A DNA stretch of 64,000 bases from Allium sativum (Eukaryota; Streptophyta; Magnoliopsida; Asparagales; Amaryllidaceae): NCBI GenBank assembly GCA_030737875.1, contig CM060910.1:615859303-615923302 (forward strand), in the 5' to 3' direction. Below, in pieces: positions 35,277-47,021 of the stretch. The notes beneath the pieces are model-generated. The model was not told where the DNA came from and ran no database searches. It saw only the letters and a program-made list of their open reading frames with translations. The stretch's first letter is position 1; every line of letters begins with the position of its first letter. Position numbers and translations under genes: made by a program.

Positions 35277-35414
35277 AGTTTGTTGTTCTTCCGCTGTTTA
35301 CAAATATGTGTTCTTATATCTGTCTTGTATATCTGTGACTTGTACTTATAAACCTCCACCAAAATTAGGGCATTCCCTTTGAGAGTGACCCTAACGGAGG
35401 TGGGGTGTTTCACT

Positions 35415-35426
35415 TGGTATCAGAGC
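35415..35426 (+). other. primer-binding site, gypsy copy 3
   Basis: TGGTATCAGAGC, an exact match to the usual plant initiator tRNA-Met site, two bases after the LTR. The leader runs to the gag ATG at 35604. Confidence 0.9.
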
Positions 35427-35603
35427 ATAGGTTTACCAGATAAGATAAAAAGTTTTGGAAATTTATTTTCAAAAAGGAAATTTAAAGAAGCATTTTTAAA
35501 AGATAAAAATATTATTTTATTTTAAAAAAGGCAAAGTCCACTCCCCAAAGCCATAGGTACTATCTCTTATCCTTCGTTTTGAATCTATCCCTTTTGTTTC
35601 AGC

Positions 35604-37259
35604 ATGTCCGAAGATCTTAACTTGCCGGAAGAAGTACCAATACCTGGTTGGTTTAGACGATTCTTAGAAGCTAGGGCCACTCAACCAGGTCCTACCGTTC
35701 CTCCTCCCCCAGCTGCAGGGAATCATCCAGCTGCAGCAGCACCTCTTCCTCCACCTCCTCCACGAGGAAACGCGTTTGCTAAGATATGTAAGGATTTTAA
35801 AGCTATGGGAGGAAGGGATTTCCATGGAACTAAGTCCTTCGTAGCAGCTAGAAATTGGCTGAAGGAAACTGAGGATCTATTCATCATCTTTGAGGTAGAG
35901 GACAGACAAAAAGTACAATTGGCGGTGTGGCTATTGAAGGGCGAGGCTTCCTACTGGTGGGAAGTCACTAATGCTGAAAGACCAGTAGAAACATGGGAGG
36001 ACTTTAGGGCAAGGTTTGAGACCAAATTTCTCTCAGATGCGGAAAGAAGTTTGCAGTTGGAGAAATTCTTATTTCTTAAGCAAGGAGACAAGACTGTTAA
36101 AGAGTATGTGAATCAGTTTGATGAGCTGGCTAGGTTTGGGCTTGACCTAGTCAACACCCCGCACAAGAAGGCTCTCCGTTTCGTCAAAGGGTTAAATGAG
36201 CCATTACACAGTTTGGCCATGACACATATACCCATGGGGGCCACGTATGAAAGATTGGTGCAAATGGCATTGCTGAATGAGGAGGATAAGGGCAAGAAGG
36301 AGGCAAAGGCAGAAAGCTCTCAAGGGAAGAAAGAGGGTTTGCAGCCTAAGAAGACAGACTTTAAGAAAGGCGGGGAAGGCAACAAAGAGAAGAGGACGTG
36401 TAATTTCTGTGGCAAAGTGGGGCACTTAGTAAAGGACTACCGGAAAAAGAAGGCCAAGGAGAATGGTGGGTGCTTTTCTTGCGGTCAGACAGGCCACAGA
36501 GCTAAGGACTGCCCAAAGAAACGAGGGCAGGGGCAGGGGTCTGGATCCACTCCAGGGGCACAGGTTTATGTGCTGGAAGCGCCACCTTTGCAACAGCGAG
36601 GTACAAACACTTCTGTAGAAAGTGTAGTTTATCTTTATGATCACCCCGTTCGCACTTTATTTGATTCTGGCGCATCACACTCCTTTATCTCGTCTGCTTT
36701 AGTAGAATCTCTGCACCTAAAAACTAGTATGGTAGAGGACCCCTTAATTGTTTCAAACCCAATTGGGGGCCCAGCTCATTTGTCTATGATCTGTTTGGAT
36801 TTGAAAATTTCTATTCTAAGTGTAGAATTTGAATGTAGTGCCTTTGTTTTGGGCTTTGCGGGGTATGGTTGGATTTTGGGTATGGATTGGCTATCCAGTA
36901 ATGGGGCCATCCTTGATTGTGAGAAAAGGGTTGTTAGGCTCCTAACCCAGCTCAGTAATACTTTGGAAATTTCTTGTAATCCCTCGTATGCGGTTATGCT
37001 TAGTTATCTTGAGTCGCTAGATGCCTCTGTTGAAAATTTGCAATCAGTTAGAGTGGTCCGGGAATATCCGGATGTCTTCGAAGAGGTGAAGGGCTTGCCT
37101 CCGAAGCGGGAAATAGACTTCCGCATATATCTTGTAGATAATGCAAAGCCCGTTGCGTTGCCCGTTAGACACATGGCTCCACGAGAAAGAAAAGAGCTCA
37201 GTAAACAGATTAAAGAGATTCTAGAGAAGGGGTTCATTAGGTGGAGCATTTCAGAATAG
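35604..37259 (+). CDS. gypsy copy 3: Gag-protease polyprotein, truncated in RT
   Basis: 551 residues from MSEDLNLPEEVPIPGW. In order: a proline-rich region (about 30-55); the gag domain (about 85-215; ASYWWEVTNAERPVETW); a basic linker; knuckle one CNFCGKVGHLVKDY, whose last Cys is Tyr; intact knuckle two CFSCGQTGHRAKDC (about 290-303); aspartic protease (about 345-440) with intact LFDSGASHSF and ILGMDW; and the RT N-terminus to GFIRWSISE. It stops at TAG (37257-37259), in place of the Trp seen in copy 1. No other stop interrupts gag or protease, in keeping with recent insertion. It could still make virus-like particles and process Gag, but it has no polymerase. Confidence 0.9.
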   Translation: MSEDLNLPEEVPIPGWFRRFLEARATQPGPTVPPPPAAGNHPAAAAPLPPPPPRGNAFAKICKDFKAMGGRDFHGTKSFVAARNWLKETEDLFIIFEVEDRQKVQLAVWLLKGEASYWWEVTNAERPVETWEDFRARFETKFLSDAERSLQLEKFLFLKQGDKTVKEYVNQFDELARFGLDLVNTPHKKALRFVKGLNEPLHSLAMTHIPMGATYERLVQMALLNEEDKGKKEAKAESSQGKKEGLQPKKTDFKKGGEGNKEKRTCNFCGKVGHLVKDYRKKKAKENGGCFSCGQTGHRAKDCPKKRGQGQGSGSTPGAQVYVLEAPPLQQRGTNTSVESVVYLYDHPVRTLFDSGASHSFISSALVESLHLKTSMVEDPLIVSNPIGGPAHLSMICLDLKISILSVEFECSAFVLGFAGYGWILGMDWLSSNGAILDCEKRVVRLLTQLSNTLEISCNPSYAVMLSYLESLDASVENLQSVRVVREYPDVFEEVKGLPPKREIDFRIYLVDNAKPVALPVRHMAPRERKELSKQIKEILEKGFIRWSISE

Positions 37260-37607
37260 GGCACTCCAGGAGTGTTCGCCACTAAGGCTGAAGGTTCATT
37301 TCACTTATGCATGAGTTGTAAAGAATCACCTTAGTAAGTACATTTGGCAACATAGTTGGACTTAGGAAGGGACTCCCTTGTGACCTAAAAGGAGTCCATC
37401 ATGCTTAGTTTCCTAGAATCATATGTGGTGGTTGGGTTGATTAATTCTTTGGGTGTCAGTCTGATGTTGATTTCGGTCTTCGGGGCTGATGCTTAGAGAG
37501 TTCTTCTCCTAATCAATATATATATATGGCATAGATTTCCAGTTTTGACATTGCCTAATGGGCACAAAATTTTTACTTGCTTCTATCATTCGACTATACC
37601 TTTAGGT
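37260..37607 (+). other. deletion junction with filler sequence in gypsy copy 3
   Basis: After the TAG, VFATKAEGSF-like RT codons continue for about 70 bases, then the sequence changes. Bases 37450-37503 (CTGATGTTGATTTCGG, CTTCGGGGCTGATGCTTAG) resemble 54331-54383 in the giant LTR of element B. The remainder is unrecognised and contains a short TA run (37519-37526 region). RT, RNase H and most of integrase are absent. Confidence 0.7.
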
Positions 37608-37974
37608 AGGACCATTTCCTATCATTGAGAAAATTTGGAAAATGACCTATAGATTAGAGCTACCCGAGAAATTGGCCGGAGTCCACAACGTTTTTCACGT
37701 TTCACATCTCCGAAAATGTCTACATGAGTCTGCTGAAGTGGTAGAGCCAAATATCCTCGAAGAGGCCGAAGTGGAACGCGAAGCAACCATAAGAAAAGTT
37801 CCAACCCGCATACTAGGAACGGAAGTGAAGAAGCTACGCAACCGCGAAGTCAAACTCGTCAAAGTTCAGTGGAGCGACGCCGAGGGAGACGCGACTGGGG
37901 AAACTGAAGCTATAATACGCACTGCTTACCCTTTTCTTTTCGAGGGTACGTCCTTGATCTTTCTTTTTCCTTAA
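37608..37974 (+). pseudogene. gypsy copy 3: integrase end and chromodomain
   Basis: Starts at GPFPIIEKI, the GPY/F-type module, then MTYRLELPEKLAG, HNVFHVSHLRKCLH and the chromodomain PTRILGTEVKKL, VKLVKVQW, ETEAIIRTAYPFLFEG, to a stop at 37972-37974. The block is open from the junction on, but with no start and no upstream integrase it is not expressed as such. It is the best-preserved chromodomain in the window. Confidence 0.85.
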
Positions 37975-38541
37975 GTTGCGCTTTTATCTATCTTTTTAGG
38001 AATATCTCCTCGACCTTATCTCTTAGGTAGAAACCTTTTGGATGAAAACATGTAATTGAAACATGTTATGTATGATGGTTGCAAGTGGTTGCAAGTGATT
38101 GCTAGTAGTTGCTCGTGGCTGCATATACACACACAATCTAGGTTTTAGATCGGCTCAGTCACTTCATATTGCATATGCATATATGTTTGCACTCGTATAT
38201 GGTTGAATTGTAATGTGTTGTCATATGGATGTTGCATTTGTATGAAAGATTTTGCACCCATGTAGAATCATGAATAGGAAAAATCTGCATACATAATGGA
38301 TACATGGCACTTACATGATTCGCATTAAGGAGGTCAACTGAATCAGTAGACCGCCTGATTTTGCATTAGATAAGTTCATGAACACACACACTTTGCATAT
38401 GATCATGAAGCATTAGAAGTCTTTTAAGGACAATGGATGCTCGTGTTTGATGGATGAGTAGATGGATGATTGAATGTTAGGATTTACATTCTTCCTAAAC
38501 TTGAAGATTTCGGGGACGAAATCCTTTTAAGTGGGGGAGAA
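37975..38541 (+). other. 3' non-coding region, palindrome and polypurine tract of copy 3
   Basis: Contains GTTGCAAGTGGTTGCAAGTG words, the near-palindrome at 38332-38352 (GGTC…GACC), TTTCGGGGACGAAATCC and the polypurine tract AGTGGGGGAGAA (38530-38541). All four are in the same order as in copy 2 although the LTRs of the two copies are different subfamilies. Confidence 0.85.
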
Positions 38542-38796
38542 TGTAACACCCCGGATTTTTCCGTTAACAGTAAATTAACAAATTAAAGTATAATTAAATT
38601 GTAACAGAAAAATTAAGGGAAACGGACATCACCATTGCGTTCGTCTCGGAATTCTGCTTGAGATAGAGTCCGAGTTTGCGCAAAACGGATAACGTATGAA
38701 GAAGATATCTTTAATTTAAATATTACAGCAAAACATGAAAAAAGAGAAGTAAGGAGAGGACAATAATTATTATTATTCTAAGACTTATTAACAAAA

Positions 38797-38870
38797 GCCT
38801 CTGTAGCTCAGTTGGTTAAGGCATTGGATTTGTAGCATGGAGGTCGGGGGTTCGAACCCCGGCGGCGACA
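38797..38870 (+). pseudogene. tRNA-like sequence inside the LTR (3' copy)
   Basis: Identical by eye to 32013-32086. It was copied with the LTR during reverse transcription, so it was present in the parent element. Confidence 0.7.
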
Positions 38871-40170
38871 TAATTTTTATCTCTGTTTTAGAGAGGGCCA
38901 ACTGAGCATGCAAATACATGTACGTATACAAATTCAAATTTTGAAAGGATAAGAACGTACATATAAGGAAATAAAGAAAATATATGTATATATATGAGAA
39001 TATATATATATATATGCAAAAATATATGTATACAATAGATAAAATTCAAATAGACTAAAACAGCTCAATTTAAAGTTTAATTTTTGAAAATCGAACCCAG
39101 TCCCTCCTGGCTGGCCTGGTCTGTGTTTGGTCGAATTTCTGTGGGTTGCTTTGTCATTAGGGCTAGGTGGCAAGTTTTAATTGGTCTCTCTATCTAATGA
39201 ATGGCTACGATCTAACCTAGCAACATCAATGGTTCTAATCAATTCCTAACCTCTATATAAACAACCCTAGACTAAACCCTAATCTATTCATTCAAATTAA
39301 GAGCATAGCCGCCATGTTGCTGAGGAACGACTAAGAGTAGCCGCCATCTAGAGAGAGAGGATTAGGGAGAAAGTTCTAAAGCCTAAAGCAATTCAAGCAA
39401 CCTAAAGCTAATCAATTCAACAAAGGAATCATATCTCTTAATTAGAGAATTTGCCGCAACCATTGTAAGTAGAGTATTACTTTGGTATGAACAAATGATT
39501 GTGTAGATATGTATGCTTGAATTGTGGCAATGAAATTCGTATTTGTGCGATTTATATACTTTTGGATATTCTGAATTATGTCATTCAATTATAAAGAACT
39601 ACATGCGGTAGTTCTATGCAAATATACGTTTGGAATATTGCGCAAATTATGTAGTCTATGTTGAAGCTACATGTATGTAGTTGATTGAAATTCATGCAAG
39701 TTTGGGGCTTTGTTATTATGCCATCATGATGTCTATTTTGTGCATAAATCATTTTGCAAGTAATTGAGACAAGTTTGGTTGTTATAGTTCATATGAAACT
39801 ATGTTGGAATTTTGACACCATAATCCATGTATTAAGTCATGCTTTTGCAAAACTTATGAATATGGCTAGGCTATGAATGATATTGGGCATAATTGAAATT
39901 CATGATTAAGTCTATCTTGTTTAAAAGAATTATATGATGACATATGTGAGACATGGCTAAGTTAGACACAAAAATCCCTTTTTTGCAAGTTAAAAGCAAA
40001 CACCATGATTAGGAATATTTATGCATAAGTATACCATCGTTATGTGATTAAATTTAATTACGTTGAACTATGCTTTTGTGTTAGTAACAAAGTATCCTCT
40101 TTGTAAACATGTAGAAACCTTATGAACATGACTTGTTTATATTTATGTCATGAACAAATTTAACTATACC

Positions 40171-40419
40171 TATGCCATGTTTATGCTAGAAGTATTTATG
40201 CCATGCTTATGTTTGACATTATGCCATGTTTATGCTATAAGTATTTATGCCATGCTTATGTTTGACATTATGCCATGTTTATGCTAGAAGTATTTATGTC
40301 ATGCTTATGTTTGACATTATGCCATGTTTATGCTAGAAGTATTTATGCCATGCTTATGTTTGACATTATGCCATGTTTATGCTAAAAGTATTTATGCCAT
40401 GCTTATGTTTGACATTATG
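40171..40419. repeat. 49-bp minisatellite in 3' LTR of copy 3
   Basis: Five copies as in the 5' LTR, with single-base changes in two units (GCTATAAG, ATGTCATGC). Confidence 0.95.
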
Positions 40420-40867
40420 CCTAAGTAAAAATATAGGTTCATGGGTCAATAATGATATCTCAATTACAAGTTCACATGCTTTGATTCATGTCACCTATGT
40501 TACCACTATGCAAGTACACCAGTTTCTATTATGTATTTCCAACGTCATATGCAAGTTCATGCGCTCACCTTCCCCTCTTTGTGTATGTAATCACGCTTTA
40601 AGCCTCCCCTTTTCGCATGGCTAAATTGGGCTTTAGAAGGCTAAGCCCAATATATATAAACGGACGTGTAAAACGGGGGAAAATAATGTTGGGTTAAAAT
40701 TACTAATGAATGAAAACTAAAGTAGAAGGGCCCAAATTCAAGTATGGGTTGGGCCCATGATTGGTGTAACCTTTACACCATTAACTTAATAATGGGCCGC
40801 AAATATTTACATATAAGAAATAAAGAAGAATGAAAAGATATATAAATGTAGAAAATACTATATGTTT

Positions 40868-41069
40868 AACCCGAGGTTGGATTGAGTTGTGATGTAAACC
40901 TGCCCGGAACCGCCCGGCTGTCCAGTAGTCACAACAATACCTATCCAATGTGGGAGGTTAAACATGGAGCCCAATAAGGACCCGAGGTTAGACTGAGTTG
41001 TGGCGTAAGACTGCCCGGAACCAACCGGCAACAGGCAGCCACAGCAATACCTGTCTAATGTGAGAGGTT
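40868..41069 (+). repeat. paired GC-cored stem-loops, 3' LTR of copy 3
   Basis: Units 40868-40960 and 40982-41069, the same as in the 5' LTR. Confidence 0.8.
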
Positions 41070-42196
41070 AGGGCCTTAATAAGACAATTAAGGCTGAATC
41101 AGGATTGTTAGGATTAAGTGGACTAAGACTTAATCAAAATGGAGCATGCTAAACTAAACGGACTGGTGGGGTTAGGTTAGAAAACACTTAACCAACTTAG
41201 CATGTTGGCTAGAGATAGAAAACCTAGTAACGGGGGACCCTTTTCAGCAGTAACCCTACACGGTGTATCATGATACCCTGAAACTAGGCAGGGTGGGGCA
41301 CGATTACTGGGCTGATTGTAAGAGGTCAAAAATCGACGGCGGTGGTGTAGCAGTGTAGGTTCTAACGGAGTGCGGGCGTGCACACACTCCGGCGCAGAAA
41401 AATAAGGCACTGGACACCAGTAGCATACCTGTGCACTCTAAGGTTGTGTCGGGTTGCCACTATGGGACTTGATACACCCCATGGTGGGACCAGCATAGGT
41501 AACTACGACATCGGGGGCCGTAAGACACATGTAACTATGCGAGTAGGAGCCGATCATCGTAGAATGGATCACATCACCCTGATTTTGGGGTGCAAATTGG
41601 AAACTAGTTTATATGGGTTCAGAGATTAACATGGGGTACGATAGTATATTCGACCCTAGATAACTTAACCAAGTTTATAATGTTGCCCACTTCCTGTTTT
41701 ACTTATCATACCCAGTTCTTTATTCATAGACAAAGTAGTACTAGACTTACTCAGGCTTTATGTCTGAATCTATTTTTCTTTCGTCTTCTTTCTTCCGTTC
41801 CCCCCCCCCCCCCAGGTCCTCAGGGAGGGAACACAGCAGCTTGACCTACCTCAATATCCAGCTTGAAGAAGAGAAATGTATTGCTTGGACTTTCCTGTTT
41901 TGAACTATGGCTTTGGACAATCCACTATGGGGCTTTTGCAGTTTATCTACGTTTTATTTATGCTTCTTTAAATAATGTACTCAAGACAGATTATGAAAGT
42001 GTTATGTTATGTTTTTGGAAAGGATGTTGTTGTAACACGTATTTGACTTTATGAAATAAAAGTTTGTTGTTCTTCCGCTGTTTACAAATATGTGTTCTTA
42101 TATCTGTCTTGTATATCTGTGACTTGTACTTATAAACCTCCACCAAAATTAGGGCATTCCCTTTGAGAGTGACCCTAACGGAGGTGGGGTGTTTCA

Positions 42197-45100
42197 ATTT
42201 TATTCCTTAAAGATATATCATAAACATTTTGACTACTAAATCAACGATCCACTTTTCATATCAGCATGGTATCTGCCAAATAATACACTCATATTCATAT
42301 GTGTATATATATTAGTATGCATTAGAATTCACAGTGTAAATGCATGAGAAATCTTTTGCATTTCTTTCGTTTCAAGGATGATAGCAATTATCTGTTTTGG
42401 TAAAAGAAAATCAACTGAATCGCAGTTTACATACCTAACCTTTTAAGCATTTATCTTCTTAATTCTTTTATAATAATCTGAATATGACCCCATGAACAAT
42501 AATGCTTTATTTGAATACCAAATACAAAATACTAATCCATAAATGAGTTTCTTAAGTAGTTTCACCGATGTCTCCATTAAGAAACATAACTTTAATCTTC
42601 ATCAGATAATGCTCAAAAGTACAAAATGTAGTAAGCTCTAAAGTGATAGATTCTAAAGAATCGTTTACTAAGTCCAAATTGAAACATTCTTTAAAGAAAA
42701 TATAATTTCCTTTTAATAATAGTGATTTCAATAAAAGTGTCTTTTAAAATTCAATATTACCCACTTGATCTCTTTTGGCTTTGAATAGTTATTCATAACC
42801 AATGATCTTATTACTTAAGTTAGAGGGAAATTTCAAACTTTATTATCCATATAGATTTATACTATATGTTCATTTCTTAAATCCACATTTTAAATTAGTA
42901 CCTTACATGGATTGATGTAAGTCCATAACATCATCTTTATAAATTCATTATTTATCTTTATGAAGAAATACCGCACAATAATTTAATGAAATAGCATTTC
43001 TTCCCATTTACGTGGATTTCCTTAGTGATCTTGCATTTTTGAGGTTGTTGAGTTTTTTTTCTTGAAGCAGTATCCTTAGCTTAAAGAAAAATTATCTTCA
43101 ACATCGCCTTATAATGGTTCTTAATTTAATTCTTCTTAATAAAAGAAAACAATCTTAAACTTTAAGCGAAGAAGCAACCGCGGTTGAATCAACTATAATG
43201 ATTCTCTTTAAAAACAATGATATTACTTTATTTGTCCCCCCAAACTCACATCCTCAAAAAACTATTGCATTTCCCGCTTTAAAACCTTTCCTTAGTGTGA
43301 GTTCATAAAAATTATAAACTTTAAATCCTTTAGAATATCAATAAAGTATTTTCTATCTTTATGATATCTCAATCTATAATTCCTCAGTAAACTGAAACAA
43401 ATAATTATATTAGTCACTTAAACAAAATTTGAGATATCATTATACAAGCTATTTATCATAAGTAGTCATAACTTATATATCAAATATTAATAGCTTCAAT
43501 TACTTAAAATTTTGAATTTACTCGTAAATCAACATTATTATTTCTTGATGAACAATAATAATCTAATATGCTCATATTAGAAATATACAACCGAAATTTG
43601 TCTAAGTGACAACATAAAAATATATATCAAATAAATTCAAATAGTATAACTGAAATCATGATAGTGACTTCTATATCCTTATTCATACATTCATACAATG
43701 TATATCAAATGAGTACTTTCAGTCTTATAAGCTTCAATCTCTGCTTTATTTACCAAAATGCTAAATTAGCCCAATAAGATGACATCTTATTCTTAAAATA
43801 ATAGTAATATTTAAATGAATATACTGAAGATAACACCAAAAATAACAATAACTTGAGCATCTTTAGCTTTTGAAGCAATATCTTTTTCCATATAGTACTC
43901 ACTTAGATTTTCTTTTACTTTGAATTTATGGAATCAAGCACCACAAAAATGCTAGTTTCCTCTTATTGTTTTCACATAATCGATTCCATTCTCAGTAGAT
44001 AACCAATCAGAAAAGTAGGTATAGTTACATATAGTACATCCTTGAAAAGCTTCTAAAATATTTAGTTAATGATTCTTTTAACTCTTGCCTTCTTAAATTA
44101 TACCATCTTTCAATATTCTTCATAACATTATAAGAATATCTAACCATAGTAGGATTGGTTGTAACCCTCCTAGTTACAAGAGTAAAATCTATAAAGTCAA
44201 GAACAAATAACATGCTCTCATACAAATCCTTATATTTATCCCAAAACAAGATGGGAATATTCTTTAAATTGGCAGATAATTTAGTTAATTTAGCTGAAAA
44301 TGAACAAAAAAATAAAATGAAGATTGACCGTATATGCTCATAGTCAAATATCAATCATAGTAAACTCAAATAATTGGTAAGTCTCTTCTCAAGATACCTA
44401 GTACACATTAATATCAAGTCTTTGGACGATAATATTAACTATAAGTAGTACTCTTGTTGTAATGATCAAATACTGACAATAAGTTCAAGTCAAATAACAA
44501 CCTTCCTTTAGGCCGATTAATTATTCACTCAAAAAAAAAATTATAATTGTCACATATTTATCATCACACATGTGTAAGCGATTCGGCCAAATATTAGTTT
44601 CCTTTTGTGCCGGCTAATACTCGCATGAACAACTACACACAAATATCAAACATTTTCATGAGCTACCAAAGTATAGAGGTCACTTTGATGACATATTATT
44701 TCAGTTAATTCACTATATATGTAGGATATTTACGATTATAAAGAGGCACCAAAATTATATTTGAATTTATCCTTAATATATATACAATATATTTTGAGTA
44801 TTATAAAAAATACTCTCAAAAATTGCTTCAGTTCTATATGACACTTGATGATCCTAGAATTATAACAGTGACACAATATGCCTTAACCATATCTGTAATA
44901 ATTCTTTTCTTTAGATCCATAGTTATATTCATAACATTCCATAAATAAATATGATACTATGTATCATAAATAAAACACTTAACAAATGTCATAAATTGAA
45001 TGCCAAAATTAAATGTCATATAAATTTATATAATGTTATGTAACGATGGTCGGAACAAAGCCCCCCTACCTTGCACGCATATGAGATGGCACACGACTCT

Positions 45101-46950
45101 CATATAACAAAAGGAATACCTAGTGTTACATGCCTACCAACTCATATTTGTACTCAAATCCTTCAATTTATTCCATGATATGGGACTATTAATTCCAACC
45201 CGTCATTCCTCCTTAACAACATGCGAGGCAATCCTAACATATAGATATGACATAATACATGTCACAATAAAAAAAATGAACAAAGTAGCTATACCGAATA
45301 TCTGAACTATAATATAGCTGTATAGTATACTAAAATGTATAATGTCTTACATCTATACAGTGAGCAATAATTGCTCCAACCAGTACACATGGTATAAAAA
45401 AAACTTTTTTTTTAAATGCCGGTACGGATGGCATGATATCTGCTTAGTAGAGCTACCGAAACTTAATGCATAGAATAGGGTTCAAGACTTGATCAAAACA
45501 AATGATATAGTATAATGTATGACATCAGAAGTATCAATAGACCGGCGGATGTTGAATAGGTAAACAACTGGCGCAACATTCCAGTTCTAAGATCCAAAAA
45601 ATATGCTTATTTAAACAAAATATGCCAAAATAAAAAATAGTGTGTGGTCACATACGCTATCATGCTGAATTTGTATTTATCATGAAGGAATATAGCAACT
45701 GTGATGTGTTTCTGAATCTTAATAAAACTACACAAAATGCTACAATGTCACTTTAGCTGATTTATACTCAAGTTGCATTCCATATAACCAACTTCTAGTG
45801 CAGGTTACCTCAGGCTGAGCTGAGAAAACCAACACGTAAGCATACAACTACCTTAATTTTACAAGCATTACAACAACGGACATAACCTTTTACAAACAAT
45901 CCACCTGAATCCATATCCAACCGCGTTTACTGCTTCCCAAATCGAAGATTCATACAGTAAAACGCATCTATACAGTAAAGCATAATAATATAAAACCATG
46001 ATGCCATCATGCTGCATGCAAATTTCAACCGTATATAATATTAAGGTATAAAGTAATGTTGATACTTTTGCTGGAAACTACAATGCATGAATGCAAGTAC
46101 GTCCTTTTGGAAAGCTAGTTTGCAGGCTATATTTTGCTAGTGCATTGTATACAGCGACCATCTTCCATGCATGATCTGATGCGAAAAAGAAAATCCTTTT
46201 TTTTTTAATGTCAGCAGCTTATTATCATCTCAACCAGTTTCAATTTATATAAATCTGGAAATGTTAACATGCCTTAGCTGATCATAAACTAACATATAAC
46301 CCGGTTATGATAATAGTAACGTTTGGAACTGGAAGTTTGGAACCATGAAGTAGTCTATCATCCTATTTTAATGTAATTACTGATAGCATTTCGTACTCTT
46401 TCAAGCATATAAGCATTTACCGAATCAAAGTTGACTTAACCAAACAATTTATGTAATTGCCAGAAATAGACTAACTTTAGGATATTACCAACTGACTTAA
46501 AGAATGCTACTATTTGAATGTGACAAGAGACACACAATAAAGGTCAGACTCAATTCATATGGGAAGATATATTAATTTGCGCCATTCAATCATAAAAGTT
46601 ACTGAACAACGAGACTTACATTTTGATCAGTTAGCTAAAGTCCTTCCATTGTAAACTTTTGTTTTCACATGATTATTCTGCAAGCATATGCTTCACATGA
46701 TGGAATCATTGTGTGTACCACAAAGTATATAAAAGATACAAATAACCTAATATGATCAGACGTCATAGATACAGTGTGATTCAACTTGTTCTAACATGCC
46801 ATAATAACACATGCAAATCAAATTGAACAACTCATCAATATATATGTATATATGATCAAAAGAAACCATTGCAAAGAGCAGAGAAGAACAAAAAACATTT
46901 TTTTTTAAAACCAGATCTTTTGTTTTCTTTCAACAAAACCAATTATGGAT
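42197..46950 (-). pseudogene. copia internal region, 5' part, heavily decayed
   Basis: Near 42550-42640 the minus strand reads KIKVMFLNGDIGE, matching the (D)VKTAFLNGDLEE block of copia reverse transcriptase. Elsewhere only fragments can be read. A 109-codon open stretch (44025-44354, WDKYKDLYESML) could be gag or pol but I cannot assign it. From about 45000 to 46950 there is no ORF. Sequence just inside the PBS (AAAGAAAACAAAAGATC on the minus strand) suits a leader. Foreign insertions in this stretch cannot be excluded. Confidence 0.5.
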
Positions 46951-47021
46951 GGCTCTGATACCACTTGTTAGATTTTCAATAAACTGTAACAACAACCAAT
47001 CGTGAAAACTTAGATAATATA
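46951..47021 (-). repeat. copia primer-binding site and 5' LTR remnant
   Basis: Minus strand TGGTATCAGAGCC (46951-46963), two bases from the LTR end at 46966. About 55 bases of LTR (CAATAAACTGTAACAACAAC, CCAATC-TG-AAAC-TAGAT) match 19420-19475, after which the match stops. The rest of the 5' LTR is missing. Confidence 0.75.

Larger units (their letters stand above)
31758..35412 (+). repeat. 5' LTR of gypsy copy 3
   Basis: TGTAACACCCC…GGGGTGTTTCA. In order: the conserved U3 block (about 31845-31920), a tRNA-like sequence (32013-32086), a 49-bp minisatellite (33385-33633), the paired stem-loops (34082-34283), a small hairpin (34326-34349), the palindrome GTATCATGATAC near 34480, a candidate intron (34713-35031), a C16 run (35014-35029) and AATAAA at 35271. 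Bases 32100-33380 are AT-rich with nothing recognised. Confidence 0.93.
31758..42196 (+). mobile_element. Tekay-like Ty3/gypsy retrotransposon, copy 3 (young, internally deleted)
   Basis: LTRs of exactly equal length (31758-35412 and 38542-42196, 3655 bp each), flanked by ATTTT on both sides (31753-31757, 42197-42201). By eye I found about a dozen and a half differences between the LTRs, two of which are compensating repeat-length changes (TA run +2, C run -2). The internal region is only 3.1 kb: gag, protease and the first residues of RT, then about 350 bp of unrelated sequence, then the integrase end with chromodomain. Integration of such a deleted copy needed RT and integrase from another element. 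It is the youngest insertion I can date here. Confidence 0.93.
38542..42196 (+). repeat. 3' LTR of gypsy copy 3
   Basis: Same length and content as 31758-35412. Differences noted: a two-base longer TA run near 39000, a two-base shorter C run (41800-41813), and scattered single-base changes such as TCGTCTCGG for TCGTTTCGG near 38641. Confidence 0.93.
19420..47021 (-). mobile_element. decayed Ty1/copia element carrying two nested gypsy elements
   Basis: Right end: the start of an LTR at 46966 (TGTTAGATTTTCAATAAACTG), preceded by a minus-strand primer-binding site (46951-46963). Left end: the matching LTR terminus at 19420 (TGTTAAAATTTCAATAAACTG). The left LTR closes at 30852 (minus strand start TGTTGGAATATTTCG) next to a polypurine tract (CAGGGGGAGAT). 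The 3' end of the internal region still encodes the copia RNase H tail, and an FLNGD-type RT relic survives near 42590. Without the nested gypsy elements the LTR is about 0.5 kb and the internal region about 5.7 kb. The 5' LTR is cut after about 55 bases. Confidence 0.75.

Noticed and set aside
44025..44354. 109-codon minus-strand ORF in the copia internal region as a separate gene
   Set aside because: No recognisable domain, and it lies within decayed element sequence. It may be a copia fragment but I cannot show it.
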